From Rheum nobile (Eukaryota > Streptophyta > Magnoliopsida > Caryophyllales > Polygonaceae), in contig WOAB01000568.1 of assembly GCA_027886185.1 (NCBI GenBank), positions 7,138,501-7,202,500 of the forward strand: a stretch of 64,000 nt of DNA, in the 5' to 3' direction. Below the pieces are notes generated by a model. That model worked only from the letters and a program-made list of their open reading frames with translations. It ran no database searches and was not told the origin of the DNA. Of this stretch, positions 43,787-54,700 are shown in pieces. The stretch's first letter is position 1. Every line of letters begins with the position of its first letter. Both the position numbers and the translations under genes were made by a program.

Positions 43787-46495
43787 TTAATCCACAACAT
43801 CGGGTTCCTTAGGTACCCTCTCATTCAGCACCTCTTTCCTGAACCAATCATGGAAAGGTTTGAACCTTAGACCATTCCTCTTCTTCAACGGCTTCTCCGC
43901 CTTGGCCTTCGTAGTCACCTTCCCCCCATACTTAGAGCGATCAGGGGGGCGTTTAACTTCAACTTCAGGGGCCTGCACCATAGAGGGAACGAGCTTCTCG
44001 CTCGGAGTTAGCATAGTGGGGCCAATGCCCAAAAGAGAAGTAGGATGGTCACCCTTCTCATCCAATAAAGCCGTGACTTCCTGCAGATTTGAAGATACAG
44101 TAATATCGACAGGCAAGTTAACTATGGGATCCTCTAGTATAGGTTGCAATTCATCCAAAGGGTTAGGACTCATTACATCAACAAAGTTCAAAGAGGTGTT
44201 AATGACGGGTTTCATATCATATATGTTATATTCAACTCCATCCCCATCAAATTCCATAGTTAATTTCCCACTTCTAACATCAATTGTGGTATTTGCAGTT
44301 TTCATGAAAGGTCTACCTAACAACATATGTGCACCTGTACCACCATCCATATCAAGAACATAAAAATTAGTGGGAAAAATCAGCGTATCTACCATAACAA
44401 GGACATCCTCAAAAACCCCTTTCGGGTAGACATTGGTTCCATCAGCTAATTGAATAACTAGTCTAGTGTCCTGTAGTGGTGGCAGACCAAGGGACTCATA
44501 GAACGACAATGGTAAGACATTAATAGCAGCACAAAAATCTAGCAAAGCCTTATCAATCTTTGTCTCACCAATGATGCAAGGGATAGAGAACATACCTGGA
44601 TCACTGCACTTCTTGGGCAAACGCTTTTGAAATACAGCAGATACTTGCTCGCTCACCCGGACCTGCTTCTTTTTCTTCTGCTTCTGGTTCCTCTTTATCG
44701 TGCACAGCTCCTTCAAGAACTTAGCATACTTGGGAATACTCTTAACAAGCTTGAGCAAAGGAATGTTGACCTCACACATGCTAAAAGTTTCGAAGAGGTC
44801 CTTGTCGTCAACTACCCTTCTCTCCTTGAGCGCCTCTGGAAAAAGGGCGGGTGGCTTCTCGGAACCGAGAGGAGGAAAGTAAGGACGAACGTAGGTGTCC
44901 ACATAAGGCTCGTCATTAGCTCCAGTAGGTTGCCGCGGGGGGCGGCCAGTGTTCACCGCGGGGGGCGGTAAACTACCCGAAGATTTCTGAGAATCAAGGT
45001 CACCGCTGGGGGCGGTAGCCTCATTGCCGCGGGGGGCGGTGGTCGTCAGAGCGTCTTCATTTTCCTTCTTACCGCTGGGGGCGGCAAGCTGGTGCCGTGG
45101 GGTGCTGTTTTCCTCCAGAGCTTCCTCTTTTCCTGTAACGTCTTCCTCAGCGATTGGCAGTTGTTTCCCACTTCTGAGAGTCACAGCACTAACATTTTCC
45201 CGTGGGTTAACTACCGTTTGAGATGGTAGATTTCCCGACATCTTTGCATCGATCCTCGTGATGGCTTCAACCATTTGGCTCACCTGCGTTTCCAAATTCT
45301 GTATGCTTGACGTTGTGGGTTGAATATGAGTAGTGAAATGTTTCGTCAAGGCTTGGAGCATATCTGCAGTTGAAGGAGACGCATCAGGTTGTGGATCTTG
45401 CGACCTTTGTAGGAATTGAGGTCTTGGTTGTTGTTGTTATTGGAACTGAGGCTGTTGTTGTTGATCCCTCCATCTAAAATTTGGGTGGTCTCTCCATCCC
45501 GGATTATAAGTGTTGGAGTAGGGATCATGCCGAGGTCTTGGATCTCTATAACTTCCTACAACGTTTACTTCAGCAGGCGAATCATCTTGTAGTTGAGGAC
45601 AGGCGTCAGTGGGGTGGAATTGATCGGCACAGACCCCACACGCTTTGAGTTGCCGAGGAGTTCCTTGCAACGTAAGTCTCCTCACCATGTCCTTCAACTC
45701 AGCAATATTACTGGCATACGCAGAGCGACTAGAGTCAGCAGCATTGACTCCTCTCTCGGTAGAAGCTCTGCCGAAATTTCTTGTGCCCTCTGCCATCTCC
45801 TGAATCTTCTCCATAGATGCTGCCGGTGTTGTGTTGAGAATATTGCCTCCACATGCAGCGTCGGCAATCCTCCTTTCATTGTCCAGCAGACCATTGTAAA
45901 GGTGGAGCACCAGATCTTGATTGGAGTACCCGTGGAACGGACAACTTGAGCAAAGTCTCTTGAACCGCTCATAGTACTCATACATGCTCTCGTCATCCTC
46001 CTGCTCAATGTTGCTAATAGCCTTTTTCAAACTGTTTGCCTTCTTTGCAGGAAAATACTTTTCAAGAAATGCCTTATGTAGCTTGTTCCACGTATCGATG
46101 CTTCCAGTAGGCAGATGGTAGTACCAATCATCAGCTGCGTCCTTGAGGGTGAACCCAAAAGCTCTCATCTTTATTTGCTCCTCAGTAACGTTCGCCGGTT
46201 TCATGCTCATGCAGACTGTGTGGAATTTACCCATGTGTTTGATTGGGTCCTCTCCAGCCAGTCCATGGAAAGATGGGAGCAAATGAATCAGCCCCGGCTT
46301 CAACTCAAAGTTTATGCCCGCTCCTATAGCAGGAATAGTCACGGCCAAAGGTTGATGTTGCAGGTCGGGCGCAGTCAACTATCTCAACGTTCTATCTGCG
46401 TCACCCATCTCAAATGCAGGGTTGTCAAAAACCAAAGTACGGTTCACTCTGCGATCCCGGGACAAAGTTCTCTCAATCTCTGGATCAAAATCCAT
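43787..46495 (-). pseudogene. gag-protease of element D, two nonsense codons
   Basis: A 903-codon frame from ATG 46495 to a stop at 43787. The N-terminal arm (DFDPEIERTLSRDRRVNRTL) is followed by TAG at 46379-46381. Next comes the gag capsid domain (KPGLIHLLPSFHGLAGEDP, LEKYFPAKKANSL, YEYYERFKRLCSSCP) and a zinc knuckle of form C-x2-C-x4-H-x4-C (about 45600-45641) for RNA binding. TAA at 45437-45439 follows in a Gln-rich run. The linker carries GC-rich hairpins (44932-45101), then the retropepsin. Its active site reads LLDFCAAINVLP where A has LLDLGAS, so Gly and Ser of the catalytic triad are changed and the protease should be dead. MLLGRPFMKT is present. The stops fit C-to-T or G-to-A change. 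Confidence 0.8.
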
Positions 46496-46586
46496 AAGAG
46501 GTGAATTAGTAGCACGAGTGTGGACCATAAGATAGGTCCACACCAAGGGTTAGTAACAAACAAATCACAAAAACAGAAAATTTGAC

Positions 46587-46604
46587 TCCCCGGCAACGGC
46601 GCCA
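46587..46604 (-). other. Primer binding site, tRNA-Asp type (element D)
   Basis: Minus-strand TGGCGCCGTTGCCGGGGA, identical to that of element C, four bases inside the 5' LTR. Confidence 0.8.
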
Positions 46605-46608
46605 AATT

Positions 46609-47994
46609 TGGTAGAGCTAAAGTCGTGATGCCTATCAAATAAATCCCAAAATACCTACTAAGTAGTATAGTAAGCAAGACAGGGTCGATCCCACAGAGAG
46701 TCAGGTTATCAATTTGTGCAATTCGTTATCACCAACTAGGAACTAGGGGGGGGTTTGTTTGTGTTTATCATAACCAAAGTAAACAAAGCAAGTAAATAAG
46801 TTCACAGGAAACGGTTGTAAATATAATGGGGAAAAGTGCCACACTCAACAGAGATCCACACAACAATAGATAGGTCGATCACGGAATTCTATCAATCTCA
46901 AGTTCTTAATATTCCTATAGTTGTTCTTATCCCGATCTTAGATAACTATTAGTTCTACCAGCCCTAATAGTACTTATTACTAAATCAAATCCGAAAACCT
47001 TCAAGACTCAATGAAGCAATAGCATTCAACCAAGGATTCAACAAGATACATGCAGTAGAAACAACCCGTTACTAGAAGCATGCAATTAACTCTCTCTCAC
47101 GATGAAGCGCTCGGATCCCCTATACGCAACAATCATGCTCGCTACTAGATATGCAACCCGAACCCGGAATCACAAGTCCTAGCAATTAGGAAGATATCAA
47201 TAAACCTAGGTGATCAATCTAGATAAATCAACATAAACCAATAATCAATCAAGCATAAGAGAATTAATCCAACTAGATAGGAAAACGAACAAGAGTAGAA
47301 AACTCACAACCAATCAATTGCTGGCTTCAAACTGTCAAGTGCAACAATGGAGGTTTAGTTCTCCATTAGGGTTTTTGAGAGAAAAATACGTAAAACGGTG
47401 GCAACTAGGGTTTTTTCACAAAGTGTTCTAAAATAGTCTTAAATACTAGGAAATCAATATGGAATAAAATAAGGAAATAATAACATTCCAAAATATAAAG
47501 TCTCGGATAAAGAAAAACAGAAATAAAACTCGGAAAGAAATCTCGTCAGTGCCTTACCACCACGGGGTGCGGTGTCCTTCCTGACGCGGGGGGCGGTAAA
47601 CTTCATTGGCCTTCAACATCTGCGACACTTCAGTAAAAATGCCATAACTTTTGATTCCCAACTCGGATTGCGCTCATATTTTGAGGACTTGCAGTAGACT
47701 TCAAGATATAACTCCTCGAATTGCAATCACTCCATTTGGACATCTGATTAAAGAGAACGAACCATTTGAATTCAACCCACTGTTCTTCTACTTTTCTCTT
47801 CTCTCCATTGGCGTCTTCTATTGGTGGCTTCGTCCTCAGTGTCTCCAGTGATCTCCAATATAGCTCAAACACTCCTAATAACACCAAACTTCGCCCCCAA
47901 ATGCCATGCACATGAATGTGCCTAAATCTACCCGAATGGCACCAATAAACCCTCTAATGACTCTTACTTAAGCTCTATAAAGTAGCGCTTATCA
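46609..47994 (-). repeat. 5' LTR of element D
   Basis: 1386 bp, + strand TGGTAGAGCT to CGCTTATCA, with a hairpin cluster at 47558-47598. Differs from the 3' LTR by scattered substitutions and a shorter G-run. Confidence 0.9.
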
Positions 47995-48060
47995 AATATT
48001 TCATCAAGCAAGAGCTTAGCGGATCCCATATATCTCGATCTCCGAGCAAGATGACTTTAT

Positions 48061-48964
48061 TTATTGAAATGTGATCTTTTTTGGACGTGTTGCTTGTAAG
48101 CTCCTCCTCACTGTACTTTGTGTCATGACATCTTAAGGCGATCTATATAGACAGGATCTAGGGGCCCTAACAACGGGTACTAGGTTGATGGCTATAGATT
48201 TGGGGTCAAGTGAGAAACACGCTTATGGTGAAATATGTGAAATGATCTTGTCCATTTGATTAACATCATCCAATGGTTAAGATACAACCTATTTTATTTA
48301 AAGTTCTATCTAAACGGGGGTATTTTGGTTAATTTACTTTGAAAATCATCTCTCATGTTCCTCTATTTCTGATTGGGGGATCCTATTTGCACCGGGTTGC
48401 AGAGTGCAAATTGCACCAGCAGTCCGGGCGGCAGTGGCTGTCGCGCGACAATGGTTGCCGTGCGGAGGTGGATGCCACGCGGAGGTGGCTGTCGGCGGTT
48501 GCTGGATGCCGGCGATGGCGGTGGATGCCGGCGGTGGGTTGCCGGCGCTGGATGGCGGCGGATGTGGTAGCCCGTAAAATTATACGTAAATTGGATCGGG
48601 CGGATCGGGTTTGGATCGATCGAGTCATACAAATTTTTGGGTTGAATTCGGGTCGGATTTTTAGGTCGAGTCGGGTTCTTCTTCGATATTTAAAAAATAT
48701 TGAATATTAATAAATATTGTTAAAGTTATATGAAAAATATGTAACGGTCGGATTTTTAGGTCGAGTCGGGTTCTTCTTCGATATTTAAAAAATATTGAAT
48801 ATTAATAAATATTGTTAAAGTTATATGAAAAATATGTAACTTGCAAGAATTTAAAAGTAAAATTGAAATCATTATTATTCAACATTAATAACTTCATATT
48901 GTCCATCTCCGAAAAGACAAGTAGCATAAATAACTTCTTAATAAAAGCCTTAATATAAACTTAT
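48061..48964. other. Flank with TIR relic, GC-rich patch and tandem duplication
   Basis: After segment X comes a relic of the terminal repeat seen at 30727 (about 48215-48250, GTGAGAAACACGCTTATGGTGAA). A GC-rich patch of imperfect GGTGGATGCCGG repeats (48420-48570) follows, which I do not regard as coding, then the 95-bp tandem duplication and AT-rich DNA. Confidence 0.4.
48651..48840. repeat. 95-bp perfect tandem duplication
   Basis: 48651-48745 and 48746-48840 read the same (GGTCGGATTTTTAGGTCGAG to ATATGTAAC). Perfect identity in AT-rich unselected DNA points to a very recent event or an assembly artefact. Confidence 0.85.
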
Positions 48965-49548
48965 TTAATTGTCTCTATTATAACCTCCTCCGTACCCTTC
49001 TCCGAACCCTTCCCCATACGAAAAAGGGTAGTCATGTGGATATGATGATGATCCAAGTAATGATGTAAAACCCCCCATGTGGTCTTGATTCAATGTGTCA
49101 TAGCCTGGAGTATGGGATCCGACCCTGAAAGCAGGGGGTTGGGAACTTGACCTGAATGCGGGGGGGTGGGATCCAGACCCGAATGCGAGGGGTAGGGATC
49201 CTGACCTGGATGTGGGGGGTTGGGATCCGACCCCGAATGAGGAAAACCCAAAGTTAGGATCTTGTTGTCCATACTGAAAGTATGGAACTTGAGATTCTGT
49301 CCCGAAAGAAGCAGCCTGAAACTGTGGCCCTAAGTCATGACCTTGAAATGAGTGAGCTTGGTATCCACCCCTTGAGCTTGGACCTGGTGGTGATTGGCGT
49401 TGTGTCCCGAAATCACTATGGCGAGCTGGAGCATAGCCTTGGTTTTAAGATGCTCGCGGCGGAAAAACTGGCACTGGGACGACCTCATTTGTCACCATTT
49501 CATAAATCTTCGTAAGCATCCGCTTCAATGGATGCGAGTCCTCGTACC
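48965..49548 (-). pseudogene. C-terminal end of an unrecognised protein, cut by element F
   Basis: On the minus strand a frame of about 195 codons runs from the edge of element F to a stop at 48965-48967. It has one in-frame stop (TAA near 49448) after VFPPRAS. The first part (HPLKRMLTKIYEMVTNEVV) looks like a folded-domain end. The rest is low complexity, rich in Gly, Ser, Pro, Gln, Phe and Tyr, with about six imperfect repeats of the type FGSGSHPPAFRS (about 49105-49250), and ends GEGFGEGYGGGYNRDN. Codon use and repeat structure say it was coding. I do not recognise the family. It could be a host gene or a transposase C-terminus. Element F begins at 49549, so the N-terminal part is displaced or lost. 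Confidence 0.5.
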
Positions 49549-51694
49549 TGTAACACCCCCAAATAACCTCTTGAAAGTATTACCGCCAGTGACCTCAGAC
49601 GTACTGTCCGATGTCACCCAAGGCTTTTCCAGTTGATATAAATCATTAAACCACAGTTATAATACAACATATCATAACTTCCATTAAAACCAAGTCTCGG
49701 AATTACAGGATAATTCCAAATACATCAAAATACATTATCAGAATTATTACAGCGGAAGTCTTAAATACAAAACATAATTAACACAGCGGAAGTCTTAAAA
49801 TAACAACAAAAACATTGTTCGCCTTTATAGTCGTTCTAGCCTTCTCGGATCCGTAATTTATCTGATGTGCCGAATCGAACGGATGACACCAGCCAACCAT
49901 ACAGAGAATAATTGCGGTTGGTTAGTCTAATGAAAGACCAAGCAAGGGGTACAAAGCAGAGTGGTTCGAGTGATCGTAACCGTTTACTATCATTGTCCCT
50001 CGAATAATAACCGACGGAACGATACATAACCCGGTACTTTCACTGAATGAATATTAAATAAGATATGCACTGAAGAGAAGACTCCCAAGGAATTGTGTCT
50101 TACCGGAAATATGACAAATGTTGGGAAACTTAGTTAATCACAGAATCACAGTATCGCATACGAGCGATTTAAAAGATAAGATGAGTTTTCCTAGCTACAC
50201 TATCGCCTAGCTGCACTACTCGCCGAAGGTATATTAGTTATGTGCGACTAACGACACTTATCTTATTTAATTCCAAAACCCACATCACGTTATAAGCTTT
50301 TATATCCACATCGCAGAGTCCAAGCCTCTATATCCACATCACGGTTGGTCATGACCAGAAAGTTTGGCATAGGGTCTTGATCGCCCTGTTATTTGCCAAG
50401 TTATAAAGAAATGAACGGACCTCGCAAAGTCCAAGCGTTCCTATGAATACTCGTGCTAACTAACAGTTCAACACCGTAATAGTCCACACCAAAGCCAACA
50501 TGGCCAACATCATAAACATATATTTATACTAGCGTTGTTCTAGCAGATATACAACCTAGTATAATATCATCTTTTAATCAATTATTAACAAAGCTGTTCC
50601 CAACGAACAATAAATCAGTAAATCATCCCAAATTAATAAACAACTAAACAATTGATAATTAATTGAAATATGGAATGATGAGCAAGAGCGAACTGCCACT
50701 TGCCTTAGATTAGTCGAGCTCGAACAAAGCTTAGAAACGTTGGGTTCCTGGATCTGGAACTGGGATAGATCTCGGATTAAAAATCCCTAAGAAACGACCC
50801 ATAACGAGATCCTAAGTTAGATTCAATATCCACAAATATGAATCTAAAAGAATACGAAAAGAATCGAAGGAACCGAGCCTCTCTCAAGACCACAACTCCC
50901 AAGAACACACACACACAGACAGCTCGCCGCGGGTGCGGTGGAGCTCTTACCGCGGGTGCGGTGGGGTCACAGTGGCAAAGGCTTCGACAACAAGGTTCAG
51001 AAAACTCACCCAACTCGACTCGTTTGGGGTTTGATCTTAATACTCCTTGCACCTTCAAATACTATTTGTGAGTACCCTTGTAAACACTCAAAGGGGGGTT
51101 CGACCACCTTCTCAAACAAAGCTCAAAAGCTTGGTTTCAATGGAGATTTTCAGAGGAGAAAACAGAGGAGAAAGATGACGCTCCTTCCCTTTCTGATTTC
51201 GACCCCTTTTATAGCCAACCAAGAGCTCCCCCAGCAGGGAACAAGCAGGAGACCAACAAGGGAGGCTAGGCGAGGCTAGGCCTGACAACCGGCGCCACTT
51301 GCAGGGGAAGAGGATAACGCTGTCGAAGAAAAATATCCCACCGCGGGGTGCGGCAGGGTGCGGTGGCGTCCAGTGACCGCCTCACCTGATTGCTTCAGAA
51401 CTGGTCCTCGCCGCGGGTGCGGCCACTTGACCGCGGGGTGCGGTCAAGGCCATTTTTCACCCTTTTGTCCGTTTTAAATCTTGGGTTAAATATCTTAACT
51501 CCGGGTTAAATATATTCGTACACGAACGACTATTTAACCTTGAATATACGTCAATTGTATTTTACATTACTCAGAAAAATATTACAGAGATCAAACAATT
51601 TAAAGAATGTCCGAACCTCCCTAAAATTAATCCGACTTGTAATACAGGAGTTGGAAAAATTCCAAAATATCCTTATAAAATGAGGGATATTACA
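49549..51694 (-). repeat. 3' LTR of element F
   Basis: 2146 bp, + strand TGTAACACCCCC to GGGATATTACA. GC-rich hairpins lie at 50926-50963 and 51338-51446. A minus-strand TATA box CTATAAAAGGGG (about 51192-51203) places the transcription start to its left. The block CCAACC...GGTTGG (about 49891-49923) is conserved in the LTRs of F, G and H. Confidence 0.9.
51195..51203 (-). promoter_or_regulatory. TATA box of the Tekay LTR (element F)
   Basis: Minus-strand TATAAAAGG; the same box occurs in LTR H near 10554-10563. In F's 5' LTR the matching place is exactly where element G begins, so that promoter is broken. Confidence 0.55.
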
Positions 51695-51739
51695 TTACAT
51701 CCCCCTTAAAAGAAGTTTCGACCCCGAATCTTGGCTATT

Positions 51740-54700
51740 CTAGGCCGAAAACAACTCGGGAAAGCGTCTAAGCATATCCTCTTCAGTTTCCCAAGTCTCC
51801 TAAGTAACCTCTTTGGTTCCTGACTTGGACCACAAAATTCATACCAACGGTACCACCTTGCTGCGTAGCTGCTTCTCACGACGCTCGAGAATACGCACAG
51901 GTATCTCCTCGTAGGTGCCATTTGCCTGGATCTCGATGTCTTCATAACTCAGCACATGAGATTCATCTGGCACATATTTCCTCAACAAGGATACGTGGAA
52001 CACGTTGTACACTGGATGTGCCGATGGTGGCAATGCCAAACGGTACGCTAGAGATCCCACCCTATCAAGGATCTCAAATGGTCCCACGTAGCGAGGGTTA
52101 AGCTTCCCACGCTTACCAAATCTGAACACACCTTTGGATGGTGACACCTTGACAAACACTTTGTCACCAACCTCGAATTCAACATTCCTACGCTTTGGGT
52201 CAGCGTAAGACTTTTGTCGACTCTGAGCTGTCAACATCCTTTGTCTTATCAAGGCAATGTCTGAGGCAGTCCTTTCGACTAGCTCAGGTCCGAGCAAAAT
52301 CTTGTCGGCATTCTCATCCCAACAAATCGAAGATCTGCACTTTCGACCGTACAAAGCCTCGAATGGAGCCATCTTGATAGTAGCATGCCAGCTATTGTTG
52401 TATGTGAACTCAATCAGACTCAGGTTGTCCTCCCAGCTAGTCGGACGATCGAGTGCACAAGCTCTTAGAAAATCTTCCAAGGTCTGAATGGTCCTTTCAG
52501 ACTGTCCATCCGTTTGAGTATGAAACGCAGTACTGAACCTTAACTCGGTTAACCTCGTGTAAAAACACTTCTGACAGCTTCTGGGTTGCCCACGTTGTCT
52601 TGATAGCCACAAAGTGAGCACTCTTCGTGAGCCTGTCAACGATAACCCATATAGCATCCTTCTGACTTCGAGCTTTAGGCAACCCTGTGACGAAATCCAT
52701 TGCAATGTCCTCCCACTTCCATTCTGGAACTGGAAGAGGTAGCAATTCTCCACCGGGTCTTCGGTGTTCTATCTTGACCTTCTGACAAGTCAAGCATTTC
52801 GCCACAAACTCTGCCACATCCCACTTCATATTGGGCCACCAGAACTTCATTATGAGGTCCTTGTACATCTTGCTAGAGCCTGGATGTACAGAATAGGCTG
52901 ACGAATGGGCTTCCCTCATCACCAATTGGCGAAGACCCTCAACGTTAGGCACACAAATCCGGTCTTGAAACCAGAGTGATCCATCTTCCTGAATTACGAA
53001 ACCGAGAGCTTTCCCGTCCATTACTTCGCTGCATAGCTTCACCAAAATTACATCATCGACCTGCTTCTCCTTGATCTGATCAAGAAGTGTAGCTTGAATA
53101 TCAAACATACTCAGGTATCCACGACGTTGATCGTACAAGACTTCAATCTCGCACAATTCTTGGTTCAGCTTGGTCTGAGCGACAAGCAAAGCCACTACAG
53201 TCTCGTGCGGTGTCTTCCGGCTTAATGCATCAGCTACTACATTAGCCTTTCCCGGATGATATAGCAATTCGATGTCGTAGTCTTTGAGTAGCTCCAACCA
53301 GCGACGTTGTCTCATATTCAGCTCCTTCTGAGTAAATATATACTTGAGACTCTTATGATCAGTGAAGACTTGGCACCTCACACCATAGAGATAGTGCCTC
53401 CAAATCTTCAGCGCAAACACTAGTGCTGCTAATTCCAGATCATGCGTCGGATAGTTTTCTTTATAGGTATTTAGCTGTCTTGATGCGTAAGCAATAACCT
53501 TGCCTCTTTGCATCAACACACATCCCAACCCATTTTTCGAAGCATCACTACAAACATCATAATCATCAGTTCCTTCTGGCAGCGTCAATATTGGTGCGGA
53601 GGTCAGACATTGCTTTAGCTTTTGAAAACTGACCTCGCACTTGTCATTCCAGACAAACGTCTTGTGGGCCTTACGGAGCATACCGGTCATAGGTAGAGCG
53701 ATCTTAGAAAATTCCTCTACGAACCGTCTGTAGTAACCCGCAAGTCCTAGAAAACTACGCACCTCCTTCACGTTCTGAGGCCGCTTCCAATTGGCTACTG
53801 CTTCAATCTTCTGGGGATCAACTATCACCCCATTCTCATTGATCATATGGCCTAAGAAAGCCACTTCCTTGATCCAAAAGTTGCACTTAGACAATTTCGC
53901 ATATAGTTGATTTTGTCTAAGGACTAATAAAATAATCCGAAGATGTTCCACATGAGCTTCCACGCTCGGGGAGTAGATCAAAATGTCGTCGATGAAGACC
54001 ACCACAAACTTATCCAAGTACTGGTGAAAACATCGGTTCATCAGATCCATGAAGACCGCTGGAGCATTGGTAAGTCCAAATGGCATGACTATAAACTCGT
54101 AGTGACCATATCTCGTCCGGAATGCAGTCCTCGGAATATCTTCATCACGAATCCTGAGCTGATGATAACCAGAACTCAGATCGATCTTGGAAAAGACTTT
54201 TGCTCCTTGTTGTTGATCTAACAGATCATCAATCCTTGGCAAAGGATTATTGTTCTTGATCGTGACTTTATTCAACTCACGATAGTCGATGCAAAGTCGA
54301 AACGATCCATCCTTCTTCTTGACAAATAACACCGGAGCACCCCAAGGTGATGCGCTCGGCCTTACATAACCTTTGTCGAGAAGATCCTCAAGTTGCTTCT
54401 TCAACTCTTTCATCTCTGCAGGAGCCATTCGGTACGGTGCTTTAGAAATCGGCGCGGTACCAGGCTCGAGATCGATAGAAAATTCCACGTCACGCTTTAG
54501 GGGTAATCCAGGAATCTCTTCCGGAAAAACATCAGGAAATTCATTAATCATGGGAATATCAAGAATTGTTGGTTCATCTTTCATGGGCGTTTCCAGGTAG
54601 CAAAGATACCCGACACAACCTTGTCGAAGTAGCTTAAACGCAACCATCGCATTGATAAGCCTGCCGTTATCCGTGTCATTCCGACCCTTGAATTTGCACA

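Larger units (their letters stand above)
41011..47994 (-). mobile_element. Element D: complete non-autonomous Athila-type retrotransposon
   Basis: On the minus strand: 5' LTR 46609-47994, PBS 46587-46604, gag-protease 46495-43787, 3' non-coding region, polypurine tract and 3' LTR 41011-42399. A perfect 5-bp target duplication AATAT flanks it (41006-41010 and 47995-47999), and the undisturbed target is seen in segment X copy 1 near 34689-34705. Like A and C it has no reverse transcriptase, RNase H or integrase. It lacks A's second ORF too. The LTRs are similar but carry more differences than those of C, so it is somewhat older. Confidence 0.9.

Noticed and set aside
43860..44363. 167-codon + strand frame inside element D
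   Set aside because: Antisense shadow of the gag-protease coding region, whose minus-strand reading has recognisable motifs.
48363..48632. Overlapping His/Pro/Arg-rich frames in a GC-rich patch
   Set aside because: Imperfect GGTGGATGCCGG repeats give open frames in several phases; no domain or start context.
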